Source of the DNA: Diphasiastrum complanatum
Taxonomy: Eukaryota > Streptophyta > Lycopodiopsida > Lycopodiales > Lycopodiaceae
Length of the DNA stretch: 64,000 nucleotides
Direction of reading: 5' to 3'
Assembly (NCBI GenBank): GCA_029204225.1
Contig: CM055102.1
Coordinates: 35,708,585 to 35,772,584 of the forward strand
Within the stretch, counting starts at the first letter, position 1; each line of letters starts with the position of its first letter. The position numbers were made by a program, and so were the translations under genes. The notes under the pieces were generated by a model, which saw only the letters and a list, made by a program, of their open reading frames with translations, did not search any database and had not been told where the DNA came from. This document shows positions 23,448 through 33,646 of this stretch, piece after piece.

Positions 23448-24184
23448 TGTTGAATTTCACACGTGTGGACTGTCCACTACATGTACTTGTGATCTCCTAA
23501 GGTGTGTAGATGCACCAAGATCAAGACTAGATTGAGATTCAAGATCAATCTTGAATCCTATGGCAAAAACACACTACTACATGCATTCAATCACTTCCAA
23601 CTCTCACTCACACGTGTGGGAAGTATTCAAAAAATAATCTAAGTAAAAACAAGCTGCTCTCCTCGAGTAGAGAGAGAAAATACATCATGAGCTCTCGGGT
23701 AGAGAGAGAAAGCTAGAAATCCAATAACTCACAAAATCCATGAAATCACCAAATCAATTGACTTCAAAATGAGGAGTACAATGATACTAGTAGGTCCACG
23801 AGATACCACTATGCTTAACTATCATTGGACCATATTTTGTCACCTCTTGATCCTATTGGATCATTGATCTATGCACACTCTTAATTTTATTGGACTATAT
23901 TCAAGCACACCCAATTTCCTATTGGACCTCACAAGGTTCCACCTCTAAATCCTATTGGACCTCTTGGAATTCATCAAACAAAAACTTTACACTTGTCTAC
24001 ACTCTAATTAGCCAGTGTTTAGCCTCTTACTCTATTTTGGCTCAATAGTGGCATTACAAGTGGAAATGCATAATTTGCCATCTATGCCAAATTTATTCCT
24101 ATCAACATCCTACACCTAGATGCTTGATGTAAAAAACATAAGACCCCTATATCTAACATAGATAATCTTTTTCAATTCTTCACA
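23448..24184 (-). repeat. 3' LTR of element E
   Basis: 737 bases from TGTTGAATTT to CTTCACA, matching 28944-29680. CACACGTGTG palindromes lie at 23458-23467 and 23609-23618. Confidence 0.93.
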
Positions 24185-24203
24185 CTCCTCCTAAAAAAAT
24201 ATC
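24185..24203 (-). promoter_or_regulatory. Polypurine tract of element E
   Basis: On the minus strand TTTTTTTAGGAGGAG lies directly before the LTR start TGTGAAG. Confidence 0.8.
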
Positions 24204-25351
24204 TATGAAGATTTGAGCGTTGATCTTGATATAACTCCAAGATTAGATCTATGCTTGATGAAAGCACTTTTGCTCAAAGGCTTGGTGAGTAGATCGGCAA
24301 TACAAGAGGACGAGTTGACATGCTCCAAATAGATTTCTCCTCCAATAAGCTTTTCTCTCACAAAATGGTGTGCCACTTCTATGTGCTTGCTTCTTGCATG
24401 AAATATGAGATTATTGGCAAGAGCTTGGGCCGAGATGTTATCACACTTGATCATTGGTAGATCATCCTCCTTGATGCACTTTAGTTCCATTAATAACCTC
24501 TTGATCCAAAGCACTTCTTTGGTAGTTGTAGTGAGTGCTTTGTACTCGGCCTCACATGAAGAGAGAGATATAGTATCTTGCTTTTTGGAAAGCCAAGATA
24601 TTAGATTGCCTCCAAGAAAGATAGTGTATACACTAATAGACTTTCGATCCATCTTGTCACTTGCAAAGTCCGAATTCGAGTAGCCAATAATGGATAGATC
24701 TTCACTTTTATAGAGTAGACCATAATCACAAGATGAAGATACATATCTTAGAATCCTCTTGGCCATCTTCCAATGATGGATCTTAGGATCTTGCATAAAT
24801 TGACTCAATTTGTGCACACAAAAACTAAGATCGGGCCTAGTAATGGTAAGCCAAATCAAGGAGCCTACAAGACTCCTAAAAAGTGTGATGTCCTCAAAGG
24901 ATCTTTCATCACCTTTAGTAGGATCTTTTACAATTTGCTCCATTGGAGTATCTATGCTCTTAGAATTTTCCATATGAAATTTTTTCAACATAGAGTGAGC
25001 ATATCTAGATTGGCATATAAAGACATGATTTTCATAAAAATCAATTTCTAGGCCTAGGATGTAATGTATCTCTCCTAGATCTTGCATTTTAAACTCACAT
25101 CCAAGTGCTAGCTTGGTTTCATCAACTAGCTTGATACAACTTCCACAAAGAATAATGTCATCAACATAAATTAAAAGAATGACAATATTGCTATCAACAA
25201 ACTTTAGATACATGGAAGGATCATAGTCACTAAGAGTAAATCCTAGTGAGATAAGAAAAGAGTTAAGTCTTGAATACCATGATCTTGGTGCTTGCTTGAG
25301 TCCATAAAGACTTTTGAAGAGCAAGCACACTTTGGACTCATCCTTGATGAA
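24203..25351 (-). pseudogene. Element E reverse transcriptase (second half) and RNase H
   Basis: Continues the RT at 25352-26060 in the same frame after a single TGA at 25352-25354. It carries LYGLKQAPRSWYSRL, the catalytic YVDDIILCGS, LGEIHYILGLEI, the CQSRYAHSML segment, and RNase H motifs YSNSDFASDKMDRKS, LSSCEAEYKAL and ADLLTKPLSK. All catalytic regions are present. Replacement of the TGA by a sense codon would make one polyprotein, so this is a lightly damaged copy. Confidence 0.92.
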
Positions 25352-26060
25352 TCATTGAGGTTGTTCCATATAGATCTCCTCCTCAAGATAACCATTTAGA
25401 AAAGCATTGGATACATCTAATTGGAACACCTTCCACTTGAAAAAACAAGCAAGAGAAATAAGAATTCTTATTGTCACCATCTTTGCAACGGGTGCAAAGG
25501 TCTCCTCATAATCAAGACTATGGATTTGAGCAAATCCTTTGGCACATAATCTTGCTTTATGCTTGTTGATGGTGCCATCATGATTGAACTTGATCCGAAA
25601 TACCCACTTGCAACCAATCACATGCTTGTTGGAAGGAGGATCCACAAGCTCCCAAGTATTGTTGGTGATCAATGCATCATACTCTTGCTTCATGGCATCA
25701 TACCACTCCTTGGTATTGAGTGCCTCTTGTACATTCTTTGGCTCTTCATGAGAGACATAAAAAACATACTTAGTGGAATCAACATCCACTTGTTTGCCTT
25801 TGTCAACATATGAGAGCCTCTTAGGCTCGGATCTATCTCTCATGGATCTTCTTGGTGAAAAAATCCGAGGAAAGTCTTCTTCAAATCTCGACCCCATCAC
25901 ATCATGATTGTCTTCAAAATCAATAATTGATGATGCATCCATAGATTTCTTGATCTCGGCCTCTTCAAATGATGAGTGTTGATGTTCATGAAAGACAAAA
26001 TCTCTACTTTCAATAACTTGAGAAGAGTATAAAGACTCTATAGGCCTTCTTGGTGGATGA
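25352..26060 (-). pseudogene. Element E integrase C-terminal tail and RT first half
   Basis: The open frame runs from 26164, but meaningful similarity starts near 26050, where the integrase frame (to 26010) shifts by one. It includes YSSQVIESRDFVF, a conserved integrase-tail motif, the acidic linker, ALNTKEWYDAMKQEYDAL, and RT motifs VIGCKWVFRIKFN, HKARLCAKGFAQ and FQLDVSNAFLNG. The overlap 26010-26164 reads in two frames and marks the frameshift. Confidence 0.9.
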
Positions 26061-28187
26061 GTATCCAACCATGATCCCTTTGCATGCACTAGAATCTTCC
26101 TTCTTCCTTGTTTCCAAGGGAATATGGACAAAGCATAAGCATCCAAAAACTCTAAGGTGATCAACCTTAGGCTTCTTCAAAAATAAGATTTCATATGATG
26201 ACTTTCCTCCAAAAGCTATATGTGGGAGCCTATTGCATAGATAATTTGCACAATTAATGGCTTCTCCCCAAAAATCTTTGGGCAAAGATGCCTCAATTCT
26301 CATAGATTTTGCACATTCACATAGAGATCTATTCTTTCTCTCGGCCACTCCATTTTGAGATGGAGAGTAGGCACAAGAAAACTCTCTTTTAATACCTTCA
26401 AGCTCACAAAAAACTTGAAATTTATTGGAGATATATTCACCACCTCCATCACTTCTAAGAGCTTTAATATTGAATGAGAATTGCTTCTCTGCATAAGCTT
26501 TGAAAATAAGGAAATGATCAAACACCATAGATTTTGAAGCAAGAAGATATATCCAAGTGAATCTTGTGTAATCATCAATGAAAGTAACAAAACAAGTGGC
26601 TCCTCCCTTGCTTGTAGTTGATGAGAAATGCACATCCGAGTGGATTAACTCCAAAGGATGCTTGCTTTTGATAGAAGATCTTGTAAATGGCTTTTTGTGA
26701 GATTTAGCAATAGCACAAGCCTCACAAGGCTTGATCTTCTTGGAGAATGACTTTGGCAAGCCAATAGCTTTGGATTCTTTGATCATAGAGAGCATGGATT
26801 TGTAGTTGGGATGTCCCAACCTCCTATGCCATAATTCCTCCATAGAAAGCTTGTTCACAAGAGCAACATTACAAGCATTCACATACTCATTTGGATCTAG
26901 TTTATAGATGCCACCAAATCTAGATCCTAATGCAAGTATCTCATCATTCTTCTTGATAGTGCAAGTATCAACATTGAATTTTACATCAAGGCCATTATCA
27001 AGCAATTGGCCAACACTAATAAGATTCTTGGTAAGCTTAGGTACATAAAGGACTCTAGAGAGAGAAAGAACTTTAGAGGATGCAAGCTTCAAGGGAATAT
27101 TCCCTATGCCTTCAATAGGACATTCAAAATCATTTGCAGTGTATATTGATTTCTTCACTCCATCATAAGGTGCAATAGAAGAGAAAGAGTCCTTGGAGCT
27201 ACACATATGTGAAGAGGCTCCACTATCAATATACCATAGGCCGTCCTTCTTGAAAGGAGTAGATGAGAAATTAGAGACCATAAGAGATCCCTCTCCATCA
27301 CTTGCAATAGTGTCTTCCTTCTCATTGGTAATATTGGCTTGCTTGAGTTGATTCTTCTTTTTGAAGCAATTGGTGGCAAAATGACCTTTCTTGCCACAGT
27401 AAAAGCACTTGATCTTCTTCTTCTTCTTGAGCTTGGATGATGAAGCATTAGAGGAATCATCTTCCTCCTCATCTTTGTCTTTGGATTTGACTTTGTCCTT
27501 GCTTGAGGATTGTTGATGTTGGTTCTTGCTCCTCTCTTTGTGCTTATCCTTGGCAAAGAGAGCTTTGCCATTATTATGAGTGAGAGAAAGCTTGTCCATC
27601 CTCAAGAGCTTGTACTCTTGTCTTGATTCTTCTGAAATTAGCACACTTTGGAGAGCCTCCAAACTTGGTAGCTCCTCCTTAATGGCATAGGATTGGACAA
27701 GGTTATCAAATTCACTTCTCAAGCCATTGAGAATGACATGAACTAGCTCATTTTGATTGATGGAATCACCAATGCAAGCAAGCTCTCTATGAATATCTTT
27801 TACTCTCAAAACATAACTAGATGCACTCTCATCACTCTTTTGGCTACTTTGAAAGATTTGATTCCTAAGAGTGAGAAGCCTAGAGGTATTCTTAGCCTCA
27901 TAGATAGTCTTGAGACAATCCCAAGCTTCTTTGGCTGTTGTACAAGTACTTATCTCCCTCAATATCTCATTAGAGACATTCATCTTAATGTAGTGGAGAG
28001 CCATCCTAGCTCTCTTTTTGTATTTTTGAACCTCTTGAAGAACTTGTGGTTCTTCTTCAAGGCCAAGAACTATGTCCATCACGTCTTGAAGGATCAAGAT
28101 GGACTCCATCCTCATTTTCCAAATTGAATAATTTGAAGTGGTCAATCTTTCACTTGGTTCCAACAAGGATGAACCCATTGAAGACAT
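26010..28187 (-). CDS. Element E gag-protease-integrase polyprotein (5' part)
   Basis: An open frame of 725 codons from ATG 28187 (MSSMGSSLLEPSERL); the 18 codons before it are leader. Domains in order: gag (NYSIWKMRMESIL, KEAWDCLKTIYEA, LVHVILNGL), a Lys-rich linker and zinc knuckle CFYCGKKGHFATNC, protease (WYIDSGASSHM), GAG-pre-integrase (LWHRRLGHPNYKSML), integrase zinc and DDE core (CEACAIAKSHKK, HSDVHFSS, FIDDYTRF, GGGEYIS, AERKNRSL). It ends in a shifted tail after KKAYRVF. All visible catalytic residues are intact; loss of the RT fusion by frameshift makes the copy defective. It could still supply a Gag-like product if transcribed. Confidence 0.9.
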   Translation of the reverse strand: MSSMGSSLLEPSERLTTSNYSIWKMRMESILILQDVMDIVLGLEEEPQVLQEVQKYKKRARMALHYIKMNVSNEILREISTCTTAKEAWDCLKTIYEAKNTSRLLTLRNQIFQSSQKSDESASSYVLRVKDIHRELACIGDSINQNELVHVILNGLRSEFDNLVQSYAIKEELPSLEALQSVLISEESRQEYKLLRMDKLSLTHNNGKALFAKDKHKERSKNQHQQSSSKDKVKSKDKDEEEDDSSNASSSKLKKKKKIKCFYCGKKGHFATNCFKKKNQLKQANITNEKEDTIASDGEGSLMVSNFSSTPFKKDGLWYIDSGASSHMCSSKDSFSSIAPYDGVKKSIYTANDFECPIEGIGNIPLKLASSKVLSLSRVLYVPKLTKNLISVGQLLDNGLDVKFNVDTCTIKKNDEILALGSRFGGIYKLDPNEYVNACNVALVNKLSMEELWHRRLGHPNYKSMLSMIKESKAIGLPKSFSKKIKPCEACAIAKSHKKPFTRSSIKSKHPLELIHSDVHFSSTTSKGGATCFVTFIDDYTRFTWIYLLASKSMVFDHFLIFKAYAEKQFSFNIKALRSDGGGEYISNKFQVFCELEGIKREFSCAYSPSQNGVAERKNRSLCECAKSMRIEASLPKDFWGEAINCANYLCNRLPHIAFGGKSSYEILFLKKPKVDHLRVFGCLCFVHIPLETRKKEDSSACKGIMVGYSSTKKAYRVFILFSSY

Positions 28188-28931
28188 TTGAAGTGAAGAA
28201 AACTCAAATGATGAACAATAAATGTTGTTACACACTTTCAATAGGATCCAATAATTGAGTACTATCTCCTCCTATGAAAGATCTTACAACAATTTGTGAA
28301 TTGATTCTCACTAGCTACTCAAATCTCTCTAAAACAAGATCTATTTCACAACAAATGATGGAGTATAGGCAAAGTTAGGATCTAACACTCTTAGCACGTG
28401 TGAAATATACTAAGAAACCAAATTTGACTCAAATACAATGATATTGCATGAAACAAAATGGCTAAGATCTCAAAACAGTGCCTAGATCACATATAGATGA
28501 GATTGGCAAGCATACAACTGTGATTTTGGATCAACCAAGCAATCTCTTGACCAAACCAAATGTGTCCACCCAGGTCTAGGTGCCCTACCTAACCCTCTTC
28601 AAAAGCTTATAACTTTTGATTGGCTCAACCAAATGGAATGAAACTGATTGCAACAGAAACCAGACAAAAATAGCTTCAAAACAAGCTATCAAGCAAGATA
28701 AATGGATCAAACATGAGAGAGAACTTCCAAACTGAAATTGGATGTTCCTCACACGTGTCTGAGCACCTGATTCCGTACAGTACCAGGTCAGACCCAATCA
28801 ATGTCCTTTTGATCTCTTTTGATCCAAGATTGAACAAGATAGCTAGGAAAATGGGCCTTGACAACTTCTAGCTCAAGATTGATGAAAATTTTTCACTTAG
28901 ATGGATCAAAATGCATGGTAACCTTAGGTAG
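28188..28931 (-). mobile_element. Element E untranslated leader
   Basis: About 745 bases between primer site and gag. It has no ORF of note. It includes a CACACGTGTC motif near 28750. Confidence 0.8.
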
Positions 28932-28943
28932 GCTCTGATACCA
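28932..28943 (-). promoter_or_regulatory. Primer binding site of element E (tRNA-iMet)
   Basis: TGGTATCAGAGC on the minus strand, abutting the 5' LTR. Confidence 0.93.
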
Positions 28944-29680
28944 TGTTGAATTTCACACGTGTGGACTGTCCACTACACGTACTTGTGATCTCCTAAGGTG
29001 TGTAGATGCACCAAGATCAAGACTAGATTGAGATTCAAGATCAATCTTGAATCCTATGGCAAAAACACATTACTACATGCATTCAATCACTTCCAACTCT
29101 CACTCACACGTGTGGGAAGTATTCAAAAAATAATCTAAGTAAAAACAAGCTGCTCTCCTCGGGTAGAGAGAGAAAATACATCATGAGCTCTCGGGTAGAG
29201 AGAGAAAGCTAGAAATCCAATAACTCACAAAATCCATGAAATCACCAAATCAATTGACTTCAAAATGAGGAGTACAATGATACTAGTAGGTCCACGAGCT
29301 ACCACTATGCTTAACTATGATTGGACCATATTTTGTCACCTCTTGATCCTATTGGATCATTGATCTATGCACCTCTTAATTTTATTGGACTATATTCAAG
29401 CACACCTCAATTTCCTATTGGACCTCACAAGGTTCTACCTCTAAATCCTATTGGACCTCTTGGAATTCATCAAACAAAAACTTTACACTTGTCTACACTC
29501 TAATTAGCAAGTGTTTAGCCTCTTACTCTATTTTGGCTCAATAGTGGCATTACAAGTGGAAATGCATAATTTGCCATCTATGCCAAATTTATTCCTATCA
29601 ACATCCTACACCTAGATGCTTGATGTAAAAAACATAAGACCCCTATATCTAACATAGATAATCTTTTTCAATTCTTCACA
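28944..29680 (-). repeat. 5' LTR of element E
   Basis: 737 bases, about 99% identical to 23448-24184 by eye. CACACGTGTG palindromes lie at 28954-28963 and near 29105. The promoter driving the element lies here. Confidence 0.93.
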
Positions 29681-29685
29681 TACAT
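29681..29685. repeat. Right target-site duplication of element E (TACAT)
   Basis: Directly follows ...TTCTTCACA at 29680 and equals 23443-23447. Confidence 0.9.
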
Positions 29686-29884
29686 ACCACTTTTCGACAT
29701 CGTATCAAAGCAATTTCACTACTTTATCTGATTTCAATATGATATCAGAGCGAAAGCTCTAATATTAAATTGATATCATACTCTTCAGTTCTTTTCAACC
29801 TTTTAGTATCAGAGAATTGATTTCCTATTGTTGGCATTATTACATCTTAGCGTCATCGATACAATCGACAGACTAAGTTCCAGA
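29686..29884 (+). mobile_element. Element D LTR end, degenerate primer site and leader
   Basis: TTTTCGACATCGTATCAAAGC near 29691-29711 parallels TTTTCGACATGGTATCAGAGC at 43800-43820, so it is the LTR end and primer site of the copia element that E invaded. Two changes in the primer site show its age. Confidence 0.65.
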
Positions 29885-30215
29885 TGGATTCTCAAAGTAA
29901 AGTTGGTCTTATCATCGAATCCACAATCGAAGAAGAAAATGTTTTGCAGGTATTGCAAGCGCAATAACCATGAGATCAAGGATTGCCGAATTCTCCATGC
30001 GAAGAATGTAGTCAAGCAACTTGATCAACAAGGAAACATAGTTTCATCATCTCCCCAGATCGAAGTGGACGAAGGCGCATTCATGGTCAAAGATCAAAGC
30101 ACATTTTTGGATGATTCATGGTTTTTGAATTCTGGAGCAACTCAACATATGACCAATCAACATGAGATCTTCAACTCCTACACTCCTTATAACATGAAGA
30201 AATTTAGATTGGCAT
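29885..30215 (+). pseudogene. Element D gag C-terminus and protease start
   Basis: Within an open frame at 29828-30217 lie the zinc knuckle FCRYCKRNNHEIKDC (CX2CX4HX4C intact) and the protease start WFLNSGATQHMT, where the catalytic aspartate is replaced by asparagine. The frame stops as an LTR-like segment begins at 30216, so everything from mid-protease to the 3' LTR has been lost. It resembles element A (FCKYYKRTGHLIKD). Confidence 0.85.
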
Positions 30216-30373
30216 AGAGTATGCGGCTTCGATCCATAATTTATTGTACTCATTTACTTCTGTTTCGTTTTGAATCAATACTATCCTTTATTGCGTTCAG
30301 CTTCATCTCAGAATGTATGCGTTTTCTGGAGTTCTTTGCGACTAGTTATTTGTCTGATAATTTTCGATGCTTA
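30216..30373 (+). repeat. Partial 3' LTR of element D
   Basis: Matches 23069-23226 (TTATTGTACTCATTTACTTC, TTTATTGCGTTCAG). It joins directly to the protease fragment, marking a large internal deletion. Confidence 0.75.
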
Positions 30374-31190
30374 ATAAGACGTTCAGAGCCATAATGTAAC
30401 AACCTGTCAATTGAAGGGCAGTTGAAGGGCCCAAATGGCAAATTATGCCCGTTAGCAGGCGTGGGCAGGCCTGCTACCCTGTAGCAGACAGCCTTCAACG
30501 TACCTTACAGCAATCTACCTGTAGGTTGCGCTGTAGCCGCACATTGGGCAATTGCATCTCTTGTGTTGCATGACACAACTATCACGCATGTCTTGCTCAA
30601 TCGCTATAATTGAGTGGTTGTTGTCAAACCATCTGAAAAGCTCACTATAAACTACTTCCCAAGTGCTAAGGATTGGCAAAGCCATTTATTTTATGACTAA
30701 AGTTTATCTTATCGCCAACGTTTTTTGACTTACTATAGGCTTTATATCCATCTCCAACTTTTTTAAAGACTTTTTCCTGATCACTATCTCTTTTCGAAAA
30801 TTGATAATATGTTAAGTACTTTCAAAGTTTTTAGTGTGGTTTTACAATTTTAGGAATCCAAGGAATCTGAAAAATCTCACTGCAGCCCCTCAAAAATTGA
30901 GGGCCTGCCAATTTTTGCATAGTTTAATGTACTTCAAGAATGAACGGTAGAATGCCATGCGATTATCATTTACACTTTGAATACGAATTAGTAGTAATAA
31001 ATTGTTTGTGCGAAGTATCAAGCGTCAACAATATGTTCGATTGACTTCTCATATTCAACAGAGTCAAGACTCTAGACTCTATGCAAGCCTTTCGTAGCAC
31101 AAAACTATTTTAGTCCATAGACATCTCTAAATAACATACTGCGACCTCACAAGATAGAACCAATGCGATTGCACAAATGGAATGAAAGGG
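30374..31190. other. Intergenic sequence without a recognised gene
   Basis: The stretch 30400-30560 is more GC-rich than its surroundings (GCAGGCGTGGGCAGGCCTGC). No coding motif is visible. Confidence 0.35.
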
Positions 31191-31194
31191 CAAG

Positions 31195-31480
31195 AATAAC
31201 GTGGGGGGAAGGCCCCGTCTGAGGGCCTTCCTTATTGGGAGGGCCTTTGCCCGAGCGCGGGAGCCTGAGGGGGCCCTGACCAGCAAGGAAGGCTTAAGGG
31301 CTTCGGGCCTTTCCCTTCGTAATGCCAATGTGCGAAGGTAATTTTTTTTTCCTTTTGGTCGTACGGTATGGATGTACGGCCGCACATGTGGACGCTGGTT
31401 TTTTTTTCTTTCGGGTCGTACGGTACGGCGGCGGACGTACGACCGCACGTGTGAACGCTGTTTTTTTTTCGCTTTTATAT
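31195..31480. repeat. GC-rich dispersed repeat, copy 1
   Basis: GGGGGGAAGGCCCC...CCTTCGTAATGCCA followed by GTACGG-rich sequence. It aligns with 32826-33040. Internal GGAAGGCC...GGCCTTCC inverted repeats suggest a non-autonomous mobile element. Confidence 0.7.
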
Positions 31481-31496
31481 TGCAAACTTTTTTTTA

Positions 31497-31608
31497 CGGT
31501 GGAATGTGCATTTGGATAGCCAATGAGAGGCTGCCACATAGCACATGGTGAAATGTGCATGTGTTATGTGGCAGCCCCTCATTGGCTGTCCACCTGCACA
31601 TTCTACCG
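31497..31608. mobile_element. Foldback (MITE-like) element with 50-base arms
   Basis: 31497-31546 is the near-perfect reverse complement of 31558-31608, separated by an 11-base loop. Arm sequence includes GCCAATGAG and GCTGCCACATA. It could form a long hairpin. Confidence 0.8.
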
Positions 31609-31769
31609 GAATGCTCATGTGCTATGTGTCAACATTTTGATTGCTTAATTATGGAAGAATGAGACTATGAACTGAACTGAAACATATCTATGTTGATCCC
31701 TCTATTAACCTGATAACTATGTTAAGAATCAGACGATTAATATAAGAAAACCTTGTTGAATTACTGATT

Positions 31770-32405
31770 CATATTGCTGCCATTCGAAGCGATGGGGTTT
31801 CTGAGCCCCTGACACCGCTGAGAAGTTGCTAGATTGCGGCAATCAAAACTCGTCATCATCCAATCTGTTTTAATGCCTTTGGCAGACCTTCCCTTGTAAA
31901 ACACCAGCGATTTCTTTAGCCCTATGCACTGAACACCGTCTGCAGAATAGATGGGACGGTCCGTTCCAGTGGCTTTCCAAAAGCCCGCTCCGGTGACTCT
32001 GTTAGGCCTAGTGCTGTTTTCTATCTCGGGGACAAAAGAAGTACCATTCTTTCTCACCAGTCGTTGCCATTTCTGAAACAAATCCAAATCAAAACATATT
32101 GCATATGTATTTTCTGAAACAAATCCAAAGGAAAGCATATTTGCATATGCATACGAATCTAAAGTAGTTGCATCAATAAATACGAATCACAACGGCGTTC
32201 TGGTGCATTATGGCTAAAAATTTTGTGACATACTTGGAAGATCCCACGGATTAAACTTGTAGATGTCTAGTTGTGATATAATCACTTCGACTGCAACGGA
32301 TTTATGCTGCACCTTTCTGCGCATGTCAAATCCTACAAGCTCTTCGACCGTTGGATGAAATCTAAATCCTGGAGGCATCGCTGCATCTGTGGAATCTATA
32401 TTCAT
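31770..32405 (-). pseudogene. NAC-domain transcription factor pseudogene (FEZ-like)
   Basis: Exon 1 (32234-32405) gives [30 protein letters not shown] and [12 protein letters not shown], then donor A|GTATGT. Intron 32073-32233 ends TTTGTTTCAG. Exon 2 begins [19 protein letters not shown] (subdomain C); a small deletion near 32014-32022 shifts the frame into [20 protein letters not shown] and [26 protein letters not shown] second frameshift near 31850 and a TGA in place of the arginine codon of HEFR (31843-31845) follow. The C-terminal activation region (exon 3) is missing. The [20 protein letters not shown] block is typical of the FEZ/SOMBRERO branch. Broken. Confidence 0.85.
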
Positions 32406-32804
32406 CTTCAGCTTTTTTTAGTGCGTAAAGTCTTTTGTTTTGAAAAACCCTAAAATCTTTTGCAAACTTCTAAACCTAACCCTAATGTATTTTCTGACTT
32501 CTATTAAGGTCTACCCCTCAAAAGTTAAGACTCCCTTCACAATTTATCCCTTAACTTTGACTTTCTTCCCAAACACTCCCAAAAGTTAAGACTACCTTTA
32601 CAATTTATCCCATAACTTTGACTTTCTTCCGAACTCCATTGAGCAAACTCACCACATAGTATTGCCTTTGAAAGGCAATGCCAACAGAAAAATAAATAGT
32701 TTTTTAAAAAGTAATCAAAGTATAGTGTAAACATCATAGCATAAACAATTTCCAACAGCTACAGCTCTTAGGCATTTGAAAATTCAAAATGTTGGGAATT
32801 GGGG
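32406..32804. other. Region upstream of the NAC pseudogene
   Basis: AT-rich with two related ~45-base copies of TTTACAATTTATCCC...CTTTGACTTTCTTCC near 32530-32640. It may hold the old promoter; no clear TATA box. Confidence 0.35.
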
Positions 32805-32819
32805 CAGTTCAAGTGCAAA
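32805..32819. repeat. Left 15-bp direct repeat CAGTTCAAGTGCAAA
   Basis: Identical to 34298-34312. The pair brackets the repeat-rich block 32820-34297. Confidence 0.8.
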
Positions 32820-32825
32820 GCTAAA

Positions 32826-33040
32826 TTTAGTGGGGGGGGGAAGGCCCTGCCTGAGGGCCTTCCGTGCTGGGAGGGCCCTTGCCCGAGGGCGGGAGCTCAA
32901 GGGTAGGCCCCGACCAGCAAAGAAGGCCCGAGGGCTTCGGGCCTTCCCCTACGTAATGCCATTGTGCAAAGGTTTTTTTTTTTTTTTTTCTCCATTTTTT
33001 GGCCGTACGGTACGGCCGTACGCGTGGACCAATTTTTTGC
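32826..33040. repeat. GC-rich dispersed repeat, copy 2
   Basis: GGGGGGAAGGCCCTGCCTGAGGGCCTTCC...CGTAATGCCA then T-rich and GTACGG-rich sequence, matching 31195-31480 in the same orientation. Confidence 0.7.
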
Positions 33041-33193
33041 CGTTTTTTTTTTTGCAAATTGAAATGTAATATTTCCAGGTAGTTGATGTTCAGCTGATTT
33101 TAAGACCTTTTTGGGCCCTGGATTATTTTGCATAATATAGGGCCCATCTTTTTTTTTTCTCATTTTTAATCAAATGTGAGAGAGAGCACAGAA

Positions 33194-33195
<2 letters not shown>

Positions 33196-33241
<46 letters not shown>

Positions 33242-33288
33242 AACAGGAGAGAGAGAAAACTGAGCAAAGAGATAGGGACAACTCACAT

Positions 33289-33313
<25 letters not shown>
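33196..33313. repeat. (GA)n microsatellites
   Basis: A GA run at 33196-33240 and a shorter one at about 33288-33313, separated by ~45 bases of purine-rich sequence. Confidence 0.9.
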
Positions 33314-33320
<7 letters not shown>

Positions 33321-33366
33321 AAAAATCAGCCAACCGTCAAGTACGTGAAGTAATGGCCATTGGGAG

Positions 33367-33498
33367 GGCCATTACCATAAATAATCTGGGATCCGGTAGC
33401 GATTGGCGAAGATGGTCCATTGGTCAGACCATTACCACAAATAATTTGGTCCCCCTTCGCACTAGCGGCCGGGTCCCAGATTATTTATGGTAATGACC
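33367..33498. mobile_element. Short foldback element with ~30-bp inverted ends
   Basis: GGGCCATTACCATAAATAAT at 33367 is repeated as the reverse complement ATTATTTATGGTAATGACC near 33480-33498. An additional copy of the arm (GACCATTACCACAAATAATT) lies at 33427-33446. Confidence 0.7.
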
Positions 33499-33646
33499 TC
33501 AGAATCACCATAATAGTAACTTGGAGATGCCAATTAGTTATCAAATCATGAAATGCCTCCCACTTGAGGGCCTTTCACATTGGACAACAATTGTAACGTT
33601 GGGCACTGTAGAATGTTGGATACTTGGGAAACGTTGGGAACTTTCG

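Larger units (their letters stand above)
23448..29680 (-). mobile_element. Nearly complete Ty1/copia retrotransposon E
   Basis: This is the best-preserved element in the window: two 737-base LTRs, a 5-base target duplication, a primer site, a polypurine tract, and a gag-protease-integrase-RT-RNase H polyprotein interrupted by one frameshift and one stop. The two LTRs differ at about seven substitutions and two single-base indels by my hand count (about 1%), so the insertion is recent relative to its surroundings. It landed inside the 5' LTR of element D. Confidence 0.93.
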
